From positions 19,356-83,355 of the forward strand of contig CAYUOU010000005.1 in the NCBI GenBank assembly GCA_964446485.1: a DNA stretch of 64,000 bases, read 5' to 3'. Below, piece by piece: positions 56,834-64,000 of this stretch; position 1 is the first letter of the stretch; the number at the start of each line of letters is the position of its first letter. The notes under the pieces are model-generated. The model made no database searches. It saw only the letters and a program-made list of their open reading frames with translations, and was not told where the DNA came from. A program made the position numbers and the translations under genes. This stretch comes from JBDRRP01 sp964446485 (GTDB lineage: Bacteria; Desulfobacterota; Desulfobacteria; Desulfobacterales; JBDRRP01).

Positions 56834-57538
56834 TCAGGATTTGATGAAGAACTGCAACTTGGCCGACCCGATTTCAATCTTGTCGAACTCTTTTAGCATG
56901 ACCGACTCTTTGACCGCGCCACCGTTGACCTTGGGTTTGGCCATCCCTTCCACATAGGCCAGTGAATATCCGTTTGGGCGTTTGCTGATGGTGGCGGAAG
57001 TCTGGCCGACCATCAGACCGCTCACGACAATGTCGCAGGCGCTGTTCTTTCCGATCTTGGTGAGCTTTTTGGTGAGTTCGACCTCACCTTCGCCACCGGA
57101 AAGGTAGGAGAGCACGCCGGTGGCGGCCTTCTTGGCCGGTTGCCCACCGGAAGGCGCCGTCTGGGAAAGCATTTCGCGGTACTTGTCCGTATCCATGACC
57201 ATCGTCTGGTCCATGGTCCCTGAGCTGCTTTCGGGGCGCTGTTCGTCGTCGGCATAGGTAAATACCAGGGTGTGCTTGCCGATGATGATGACATCGCCAT
57301 GCTGGAGCCAGTGGGATGACACCAGCGCCTTGTTGACAAAGCTCCCGTTCTTGCTCTTGAGGTCCGTCAACAAATAGCCGTCGCCCACCGCATCGATTTT
57401 GGCGTGATGCCCTGAAACCGCCAGGTTTTCGATGGGAATGTCGTTGCCTTCCTTTCGACCGATTGTCAGCGCCTGCCCCTCTGCGATGCGATATTCACCG
57501 AGGACATTTTCTTTGAATTTTAAGGTAATGATCGGCAT
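56834..57538 (-). CDS. Double-FHA-domain protein
   Basis: 234 residues. FHA 1 at about 15-90 (LTIGRKEGND, SGHHAKID, LKSKNGSFVN) and a more divergent FHA 2 at about 145-230 (KIGKNSACDI, ATISKRPNGYSL). FHA domains bind phosphothreonine. The adjacent phosphatase and kinase make it a likely effector of that kinase. A Ser/Thr/Met-rich linker between the domains (about 105-130) is a candidate phosphorylation site. Confidence 0.9.
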   Translation of the reverse strand: MPIITLKFKENVLGEYRIAEGQALTIGRKEGNDIPIENLAVSGHHAKIDAVGDGYLLTDLKSKNGSFVNKALVSSHWLQHGDVIIIGKHTLVFTYADDEQRPESSSGTMDQTMVMDTDKYREMLSQTAPSGGQPAKKAATGVLSYLSGGEGEVELTKKLTKIGKNSACDIVVSGLMVGQTSATISKRPNGYSLAYVEGMAKPKVNGGAVKESVMLKEFDKIEIGSAKLQFFIKS

Positions 57539-57553
57539 GTGTAGACCTCACTC

Positions 57554-58384
57554 CTAAGAGAATAACTTTTTCAACGGCGATAGTATGCTCCCCACCCATC
57601 CGCGTAGGCCGCGCTTCCGGTGAGATACGGATGTAACATGAAGCGTGACGACCGTCACATTGTCATGGCCGCCACGATCATTGGCCAACTGGACCAATTC
57701 GCGGCAGCCGGTTTGAACGTCCCCTTTGGAAATCACTTCCAGAATTTCTTCCGGCGTCACCAAATCGCTGAGACCGTCCGAGCTGATAACGACTTTGTCT
57801 CCTTTGAATACGGGGATTTCCGAGATATCCGCTTCGACCGTCTCGGTCAATCCCATGGCCCGGGTGAGCATGTGCCCGAATGATCCGCCAATCTTGAGCG
57901 CCGCCTCCGGGTCCAATGCGGCCTGTTCCGAGACGACGTTATGGGTGACCGACAGCAGCTCGATACTACCCTTGTGAATCAGGTAAATGGGGCTGTCGCC
58001 CACGTTGGCGGTGATCATGGACGCATCGGAGAACATCACCGCCGATATCGTCGACCCCATCCCCTTGTAGACATCTTTACTGTTCGCCGTCTGATGGACT
58101 TCACGATTGGCCAGGCGGATGCCGTCCAACAATCGGTTCGCTTCGAAAGACAGCGTTTCGTCCGGCGGCGGCAGGTCGCCGGGCGTTTCGGCGCGCTCCT
58201 CCCCCCGCATGAATTCGCGGAGGGTGTCGACGACGATCATGCTGGCGACTTCACCGGCGCGATGCCCGCCCATGCCGTCAGCCACGACATAAAGGCTCTG
58301 CTCGTCATCGATGTAAAGCGCGTCTTCGTTGTTTTTGCGTTTCCTGCCCACATCGGTCATGCCGGCAGATTCAACGGCAAACAT
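57554..58384 (-). CDS. PP2C-family Ser/Thr protein phosphatase
   Basis: 276 residues. PP2C motifs DVGRKRKNNEDA, VADGMGGHRAGEVAS, ANVGDSPIYL, VISSDGLSDLV and GGHDNVTVV, with all metal aspartates. Likely opposes the CHASE2 kinase next to it. Has its own promoter; the FHA gene begins 15 bases after it. Confidence 0.94.
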   Translation of the reverse strand: MFAVESAGMTDVGRKRKNNEDALYIDDEQSLYVVADGMGGHRAGEVASMIVVDTLREFMRGEERAETPGDLPPPDETLSFEANRLLDGIRLANREVHQTANSKDVYKGMGSTISAVMFSDASMITANVGDSPIYLIHKGSIELLSVTHNVVSEQAALDPEAALKIGGSFGHMLTRAMGLTETVEADISEIPVFKGDKVVISSDGLSDLVTPEEILEVISKGDVQTGCRELVQLANDRGGHDNVTVVTLHVTSVSHRKRGLRGWVGSILSPLKKLFS

Positions 58385-58471
58385 AAGCGCCTCTCCGCCC
58401 TCAGTCAGACAACCGATGGCCTATGAACCGACGAGGGCGTGGCCATGGCGGCATTTATCGGTGGTCGCCAC

Positions 58472-58500
58472 TGTATACACAATTCAAAACAGTGGGTCAA
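58472..58500 (-). promoter_or_regulatory. sigma70-type promoter of the PP2C-FHA operon
   Basis: On the minus strand TTGACC (58495-58500), 17-base spacer, TATACA (58472-58477), about 90 bases before the PP2C start. Confidence 0.75.
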
Positions 58501-58630
58501 GATTTCAAAGTCCAATATAACTGATTGTATTAATTATAATTAAGACTGTTCGCCGCATTGTGGATCACGGCAGCCGGGTACCTGTCGTTCGGGGCCGGCG
58601 GCGGCGCCGGCGATGATTCGGTGCCCGCCA

Positions 58631-61177
58631 TCAGGCCGGCTTGGTATGCTTCTTGGCCACGGCCGCGTCGATGCGTTTGCCCAACTCCGTGAGGTGGGCC
58701 GCCATCAGGCTGGCCTTCTGGTAACGTTGATCACGATCCTTTTCAAGGGCCTTATTAACAATGCCGACCAGCGGTTTCACGATTTTTGGATTCAATGTCC
58801 GCGGATCCGGGTGTTTGACGTTCATAATCTGGTGCATGAGGGCCGGCGGGCTGTCGCCCTTGAAGGGCAGGTCGCCGGTGAGCATTTGAAACAGCATGGT
58901 GCCCAATGAAAAGATATCGGATCGGCCGTCGACCTTTTCTCCTGAAAACTGTTCCGGCGACATGTAGTAGGGGGTGCCTTTGACGACGCCCGTCTGGGTT
59001 TGAGAAGTGGCGGTGATCCGGGCGATACCGAAGTCGGTGATCTTGATGACGCCGGTCTTGAGCAGCATGATGTTCGCCGGTTTGATGTCCCGGTGGACGA
59101 TCCCCTTGTCGTGGGCATAACCCAAGGCGTCTGCCACATTGGCGATATAGCCGATAACCTGACGAATGGGCAGTAGGTTTTCTTTTTTGACATACACCTC
59201 AAGATCGGTGCCTTCCAGAAACTCCATGGCGATGTATGCGAGATCCTGTTCGTCGCCGGCATCGTAGATGGTGACGATGTTGGGGTGGGAGAGGGTGCCC
59301 GCGCTTTCAGCCTCCCTGAAAAACTTCTCCTTGAGCTTTTCCGCCTCTTCCGGGGTGAAGTCGTCGCCGAACCGAAAGGTTTTGATCGCGGTGGTCCGGT
59401 TGATGCGGGGGTCTTGCCCGAGGTAGACGATGCCCATGGCCCCTTTGCCCAGTTGCTTCAGGATTTCATAGCGTCCCAGGGTGGGGCGCGTGTCGGTTCC
59501 AGTGGACAGCAGTCCGTCGCTGGTGCCGCCGCTGCCCATCAGCCCTTCGCCGAAGACCATGGTCTCGCTGGCCTGCATGAGTTTTTTCTTTCGTGCAGCC
59601 ACGTCTTTGAACTTGGGGTCGTGGTCTTCAACATATTCGAACACGCTGGCCGCCTTGTTGAGCTGGCGTTTGCGCTCATAGTCCAGCGCCAGGTTGTAGA
59701 GAATGTCTTTCATCTGATCGTCGACCGGCACCCGCCGGAATTTATCGAAGGCCATGTCCAGCATACCCTGGTTTTGAAAGCTCAATCCAAGCATGCGGTT
59801 GGTTTCAGCCGATTCGCCCTCGACCTTCTCCTTGCCCGTTTCTGTGACGAAGTATTTGATGCTCACGACGCCGATGTAGCCCAGGATGAGCTGCATGAGC
59901 GGGTAGGTCGCACTCACCCACAGCCCCTCCGCCACGAACATTGCCGTGGCGCCGCCGACGAGCCCCAAAGCCAACACCCAAAAGACAATGCCGGCCAGCA
60001 TGGCCCGCATCCGCGGCAGCAAAAAGGTGATCACCAGCCCGATGACCAGGATCATCGCCAACTCGGCTGTTCCCCCCCACTGGGGTTCACTGATGTATTG
60101 GCGATTGAGAATGGACCAGATGGTATGCGCTGAGAACTCGCCGTAGGGCATGGTCGAATCGGTGGGTGTGCTGAGCGGGTTCATGATGCCCGATGCCGAG
60201 GCGCTGACCAGAACGAGTTTGTTGCGAAATACCTGAAGGGGAATCTTGTCGTTGATTACGTCAAAAAAGGCGTATCGCTTGAAGGATCCTCGCGGGCCCT
60301 TGAAGCTCACCAAAAACTCTGAGTACGGGGTCAGGGGGATGGCGTTCCCCCCGACCTGGATTCGGCCGCCCAGCTCGGCGCTCACGTTTTTAATGTCCGT
60401 GTTGAGGAACCGGCAGGCCAGGCTCAGGGTGTAGGCCGGAACAGCCATGCCGTTGTAGTCGTAAAGGAGCCGCTCTCGTCGAGCGGTGCCGTCCATGTCG
60501 TAGGCGAGGTTGATGTGCCCGATGCCGTTGGCGGCAGAAAAGAAGGCGCCAATGGGCAGGACCACATCGCTGGCTTTAGGAAGGCCGCCGCCGCCGGGAT
60601 CGATGACCTTGGTGATGATATAGGGCCTGAGGCGCGCGGCGTCCTCTTCGGACAGCGTGTTCCCGGAAACGCCGATTTTGAAGAAGACCGGCAGCATGAC
60701 GTTACCCGCGTCGCTGATGGCCTGGGTCAGGAGGCGATCGTTGTCTATTTGCTGAATATGCGTTTCAATGGAAGCCAGAAACCGCTTTCCTTCTTCCCCG
60801 GTCCCTTTCAGCAGCGATGCTGCGAATTCCTCCTGGATCCGCCGCAATGGGATCAGCCCAGGGCTTCTTTCAGGCTCGCTGAGAATCAGATTCAAACCGA
60901 TGACTTTGGGTTTCCCGGCGCTGATCTTCTCAACGCCCTGGGCGACGATGTCCCGGGGCCACGGCCACCGGCCGAGCTTCTCGATGGAGTCGTCGTCGAT
61001 GTCCACCATGACGATATTGCTTTCGCTCTCCGGCGACGTCCGCATGTTCATTCGGATGTCGTAGAATTTGAGCTCCAAGGTGTCGAAAAAGCCGATCCTG
61101 ACGATGTTCATGACTAAGAACAACACCGTGATACCAACACCGGTAACAATCATCGGATGCCGTTTGAAGAGGCCCAT
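58631..61177 (-). CDS. CHASE2-domain receptor Ser/Thr protein kinase
   Basis: 848 residues. N-terminal TM, extracytoplasmic CHASE2 (about 30-350; MVDIDDDSIEKLGRWPWPR), three TM helices (about 375-455), a helical linker possibly with TPR-like repeats, and a kinase domain (about 570-840): GKGAMGIVYLG, Lys in TTAIKTF, HRDIKPAN, DFG and YMSPEQF. Membrane sensor that transmits to cytoplasm. Starts 33 bases after the cyclase with AAAGGGA. Confidence 0.93.
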   Translation of the reverse strand: MGLFKRHPMIVTGVGITVLFLVMNIVRIGFFDTLELKFYDIRMNMRTSPESESNIVMVDIDDDSIEKLGRWPWPRDIVAQGVEKISAGKPKVIGLNLILSEPERSPGLIPLRRIQEEFAASLLKGTGEEGKRFLASIETHIQQIDNDRLLTQAISDAGNVMLPVFFKIGVSGNTLSEEDAARLRPYIITKVIDPGGGGLPKASDVVLPIGAFFSAANGIGHINLAYDMDGTARRERLLYDYNGMAVPAYTLSLACRFLNTDIKNVSAELGGRIQVGGNAIPLTPYSEFLVSFKGPRGSFKRYAFFDVINDKIPLQVFRNKLVLVSASASGIMNPLSTPTDSTMPYGEFSAHTIWSILNRQYISEPQWGGTAELAMILVIGLVITFLLPRMRAMLAGIVFWVLALGLVGGATAMFVAEGLWVSATYPLMQLILGYIGVVSIKYFVTETGKEKVEGESAETNRMLGLSFQNQGMLDMAFDKFRRVPVDDQMKDILYNLALDYERKRQLNKAASVFEYVEDHDPKFKDVAARKKKLMQASETMVFGEGLMGSGGTSDGLLSTGTDTRPTLGRYEILKQLGKGAMGIVYLGQDPRINRTTAIKTFRFGDDFTPEEAEKLKEKFFREAESAGTLSHPNIVTIYDAGDEQDLAYIAMEFLEGTDLEVYVKKENLLPIRQVIGYIANVADALGYAHDKGIVHRDIKPANIMLLKTGVIKITDFGIARITATSQTQTGVVKGTPYYMSPEQFSGEKVDGRSDIFSLGTMLFQMLTGDLPFKGDSPPALMHQIMNVKHPDPRTLNPKIVKPLVGIVNKALEKDRDQRYQKASLMAAHLTELGKRIDAAVAKKHTKPA

Positions 61178-61210
61178 GGTGTATTCCCTTTGCGAGAATG
61201 GGTGATTGAT

Positions 61211-63454
61211 TTACTTGTGGGTCATGGTAAACGCGCCGTTCCAATCGGGTTTTGGCGGCGATTTCTTGTATTCGTTGCAGCGCTCGATAAAGGTCTGGCT
61301 GGGGCCGTCAGTGGGGGAGATGCTCAGCGCCTTTTTGAAGTGCATGATGGCGCCGTTCCAATCCCGCTGCCGGTAGGCGGCCAGTCCCATTGTATAGTAG
61401 TCTGCCACCGTGAGCAGCAATGAATCCGTATTGCCCGAATAGCCGAGTATTTCGTAAACGGTGATGGGCACCTCCTTGCCGACGACATTGATGGCGTCGA
61501 TCTCCCGGGTGACGATCCCGTCGCCGGCGGCACGCTTCGTGGTGTCGCTGATGAGGGTGAAGATGCCGTAGATCTTGTTGACGCCTTCTAAACGTGCGGC
61601 CGTGTTGACCGTGTCGCCCATCATGGTGTAGTCCATCCGGCTTTTGGACCCCATGTTGCCCACCACCGCCGGGCCCGACGCCAGACCGATGCGCATGTGC
61701 AACTCCGGTTTGCCCTCGCTGCGCCATTTCCGGCGCAATTTCACCAGGCGCTGCTGCATGTCGATGCATGACATGCAGGCCGCTTCCGCATGGTTGGCGA
61801 GGGTGATGGGCGCGCCGAAAAGGGCGATGATGGCGTCACCTTCAAACTTGTCCACAGTGCCCTGGTTGTCCAAAATGACATCCGTCATCTCCGTGAGAAA
61901 CTCGTTGAGCAGTTCCACCAATTCGCTGGGCGTCAAGCTCTCGGAGATGCTGGTAAAGCCCTGCACATCTGAAAAAAAAGCGGTGATGTCGCGTTCTTCG
62001 CCGCCAAGTTCCAGAGATTTCGGCGAATCGATGAGTTGCTTGACGACTGCCGGCGCCAGGTACGTGGAGAAGGCGTCGCGGATGAATTTCTTCTGCTGGC
62101 TTTCCGTGAGGTATTTGAAGCCGGTGATGCCGATGTAGGTGAGCAGCAGGATGGTCGTGGGGTAGATCATGTTTACCACCATGCCCTGACTGCTGAAGAG
62201 ATACTGGCAGAGAACGACGTAGAGCAGAAGAAACATGCCGGATGCGATGCCGCCGACGATGACGCCGGTTCTTGCGAGGATGAATCCCAGCAGGCCACCG
62301 CAGGCCACGACGGCGATGATGTCGAAAATGGCGGCCCACCCTGGTTTCATCAAATAATTGGACTCGAGAATGCTGCTCACCATGTTGGCATGCACTTCAA
62401 GTCCGGGGAACACGGTGCCGAAGGGGGTCACCCGGAGATCGAAGATGCCCACGGCCGTGGCGCCCACCAGAATGATGCGGTTTTCCATCTTCTCCCTGGG
62501 GACCTCGTCGTGAAGGATGTCCGTGATGGAAAGATGCGGGAAGGTCTGCTGAGGGCCGTGGTAGTTGATGAGCGCGTGGCCGAGTTCGTCGGTGGGCACG
62601 GTACGGATGCCGATGTTGACCGCTTCGACACCATAATCCGCCACCGTGACCGACAGCGGCTCATCATAGTAGGCGCTGGCGGCCATGAAAGACAGCGGGG
62701 CATAGAGCGCCTCGTTGTACTTGATTACCGTGGGAATCCAGCGGACGACGCCGTCTTCGTCGGGAAACATGTTGAAGTAGCCGGCGTACGGTGTCGATTC
62801 GGACAATGGTGTGATGTTGGACTGTGGCATCTGGGCTTCGATGAGCGGTGCCTGTTGGGCTTCGATACCCGTAAATCGGGCGAATTTGTGCGCACCGCCT
62901 TTTATGTTCGCCTCGTGCTGCTGCATGGTGGCCATGTCCACATGCGCCAGGTCAACCCCACCCATGTGAAAAAAATAACCCAACACAATCTTTGCCTTGG
63001 CGCGCCGGATGGCATCGGCCAGCAAGAGGTCATCGTTGGACTTCTCCTTGAGGGACAGTACCATGTCGGCGATGGTGTCGTTGAGGAGTTTTCTTTCGGC
63101 CAGTCCGGCTTCAAGGGTGGTCAGCGCCTCGGCGACACGCCGGTCCTCGGGTTCGAGAAAGCCGATGTCAAACCCGATCACACGGGCGCCGGCAGCGTCG
63201 AGTTTGTCGACGAGGGCGGCGATTTTAGATCGCGGCCAAACCCATTTCCCCTCCTGGTTGATGCTCTTTTCGTCGACGACGGCCAAGGCCACTTCGGGGC
63301 TGGCGGAGATGGTTCCCCGGTAGCGGAATCGCAGGTCCACGGTTTTAAGTTCGATGAGATCCAGAAACGGTACGCCGATGAAGTAGCCGATGACGCCAAT
63401 CACGGTGACGATAATGGAGATTCTGTAGGGATTGAGACGGAAGATCTTTTTCAT
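61211..63454 (-). CDS. CHASE2-domain adenylate/guanylate cyclase
   Basis: 747 residues. CHASE2 sensor (about 30-370; AVVDEKSINQEGKWVWPRS), three TM segments (about 375-450) and a class III cyclase domain (about 485-680) with FFSDVQGF and GDAIIALFG (metal aspartates) and Lys in VDKFEGD (adenine choice suggests cAMP). A short TPR-like tail follows (GLAAYRQRDWNGAIMHFKKAL). First gene of the island; GGAGG precedes the ATG. Confidence 0.93.
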   Translation of the reverse strand: MKKIFRLNPYRISIIVTVIGVIGYFIGVPFLDLIELKTVDLRFRYRGTISASPEVALAVVDEKSINQEGKWVWPRSKIAALVDKLDAAGARVIGFDIGFLEPEDRRVAEALTTLEAGLAERKLLNDTIADMVLSLKEKSNDDLLLADAIRRAKAKIVLGYFFHMGGVDLAHVDMATMQQHEANIKGGAHKFARFTGIEAQQAPLIEAQMPQSNITPLSESTPYAGYFNMFPDEDGVVRWIPTVIKYNEALYAPLSFMAASAYYDEPLSVTVADYGVEAVNIGIRTVPTDELGHALINYHGPQQTFPHLSITDILHDEVPREKMENRIILVGATAVGIFDLRVTPFGTVFPGLEVHANMVSSILESNYLMKPGWAAIFDIIAVVACGGLLGFILARTGVIVGGIASGMFLLLYVVLCQYLFSSQGMVVNMIYPTTILLLTYIGITGFKYLTESQQKKFIRDAFSTYLAPAVVKQLIDSPKSLELGGEERDITAFFSDVQGFTSISESLTPSELVELLNEFLTEMTDVILDNQGTVDKFEGDAIIALFGAPITLANHAEAACMSCIDMQQRLVKLRRKWRSEGKPELHMRIGLASGPAVVGNMGSKSRMDYTMMGDTVNTAARLEGVNKIYGIFTLISDTTKRAAGDGIVTREIDAINVVGKEVPITVYEILGYSGNTDSLLLTVADYYTMGLAAYRQRDWNGAIMHFKKALSISPTDGPSQTFIERCNEYKKSPPKPDWNGAFTMTHK

Positions 63455-63550
63455 CGGGCCTCCGCTGAATTCGCCAAGGTGATGAGCGGCGTCTGCTCCC
63501 CCGGGCCCCCGGAGCGCGCGAATGAGCGTAACTTATCGAATGATTTAAAT

Positions 63551-63579
63551 TTTATAGGCCACCGCACGATAGAAGTCAA
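63551..63579 (-). promoter_or_regulatory. sigma70-type promoter of the cyclase-kinase operon
   Basis: On the minus strand TTGACT (63574-63579), 17-base spacer, TATAAA (63551-63556); leader about 90 bases. The remaining gap to 63780 holds no gene that I can support. Confidence 0.8.
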
Positions 63580-63783
63580 GAAACCTGCAAATTCGCTTCG
63601 CGCTTTTGCAGCACTCAATGCGAGCACAAGTGGCGATGGATTTCTCCGTTATCCGGGCGGGCAAAACCGGGCCGACTGTCAGCTGCCGTGCCCGCAATCG
63701 TAACCGGTTTTCAAAGCAGTCCGGGAAAGAGACAACCGCTTTCCCCTAAAACATTTTGACAAGCGCGTAAAAACCCCGCGGAT

Positions 63784-63878
63784 GTCATCCCGAGCGAAGC
63801 GAGGGATCTGGGGGTTGAACAAAAAGATCATAGATCACTGAATGTTGAGATTCCTCGTCGCAAGCTCCTCGGAATGAC
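63784..63878 (-). repeat. Dispersed repeat family A, copy 3
   Basis: Inverted relative to copies 1 and 2: GTCATCCCGAGCGAAGCGAG first and CTCCTCGGAATGAC last. It is preceded by CGTAAAAACCCC, the reverse of the flank at copy 2, so the element is longer than its core. Confidence 0.85.
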
Positions 63879-63904
63879 AGTTTGGAGAATTTAGGCTTTT
63901 TACG

Positions 63905-64000
63905 GAACCGTCAATTTTGATGAAACGGTAAAAAGTAGCAAAAAAGACGATTTCGTAAAATGTTCGAGATACGGCTTGCGAATCCTGAGGAATGAGGCGT
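63905..64000 (+). repeat. Dispersed repeat family B, copy 2 (cut by window edge)
   Basis: CGGTAAAAAGTA (from 63922) through GGCTTGCGAATCCTGAGG to GAGGCGT at the edge, matching copy 1 at 45553. The junction to repeat A copy 3 is only about 25 bases and carries TTTTTACGG. Confidence 0.8.

Noticed and set aside
62036..63703. 555-codon open frame antisense to the CHASE2 cyclase
   Set aside because: His/Gly/Val-rich translation typical of the antisense of a GC-rich gene; the cyclase on the other strand has clear domains.
1..64000. tRNA, rRNA, prophage or transposase genes
   Set aside because: Nothing recognisable on either strand by eye; a covariance-model search would be needed to exclude small RNAs.

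Overview
The window is a chromosomal segment from a GC-rich Gram-negative bacterium, most likely a sulfate-reducing-type Desulfobacterota (Desulfobacteraceae/Desulfosarcinaceae-like). This is inferred from the gene set: LptD and an 8-amino-Kdo pathway (outer membrane with LPS), RNase J together with RicT, an HD-GYP response regulator, CHASE2 signalling proteins, and dispersed GTCATTCCGAG/CTCGGGATGAC repeats of a kind I associate with this group. No rRNA, tRNA, CRISPR, prophage or insertion sequence was recognised.

Layout. 0-1.9 kb (+): the end of an unrecognised gene, an HPr-kinase-like ATPase and a signal-peptidase-like S26 protein. 2.0-17.1 kb (-): a very long GlmS-like protein flanked by direct repeats, kdnB and kdnA (8-amino-Kdo synthesis), a penicillin-binding transpeptidase, metG, ricT, holB, an HU/IHF protein, a NusG paralogue and lptD. 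This strand therefore mixes envelope assembly with housekeeping genes. 17.4-27.2 kb (+): surE, tmk, a cysteine synthase fused to a cysteinyl-tRNA-synthetase-like domain, an unknown protein, a 2x[4Fe-4S] ferredoxin with a clean terminator, an unknown protein, rnj and ftsK. 27.3-32.3 kb: two methyltransferases, a GT4 glycosyltransferase, an HMG-CoA-lyase-like enzyme and a bacterial homologue of the tRNA-queuosine mannosyltransferase. 32.4-37 kb: a cold-shock protein with a TTG start, an HD-GYP regulator, a RibD-C reductase, a tiny zinc-ribbon protein, a cupin and a lipoprotein.

37.2-41.7 kb (+): a complete general L-amino-acid ABC transporter (aapJQMP) with an attenuator-like hairpin after the binding-protein gene. 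41.7-45.6 kb (+): der, rarA and a DHH phosphoesterase. 45.5-49.4 kb: a second repeat family, a TANGO2/NRDE protein, a thiolase, a 52-residue membrane protein and an AI-2E-family permease. 49.5-56.8 kb (+): gyrA, gpsA, radC, a short Cys-motif protein, pgk and an unknown 353-residue protein, ended by a two-way terminator.

56.8-63.5 kb (-): a Ser/Thr phospho-signalling island with a CHASE2 adenylate cyclase, a CHASE2 receptor-type Ser/Thr kinase, a PP2C phosphatase and a double-FHA protein. It is driven from two well-formed sigma70-type promoters. The right edge carries copies of both repeat families.

The strongest candidates for new biology are the CysK-CysRS fusion, whose KMSKS and KIIK-type lysine motifs have degenerated, and the 1249-residue GlmS derivative, which has a long N-terminal leader, a 165-residue insertion and a 330-residue tail.
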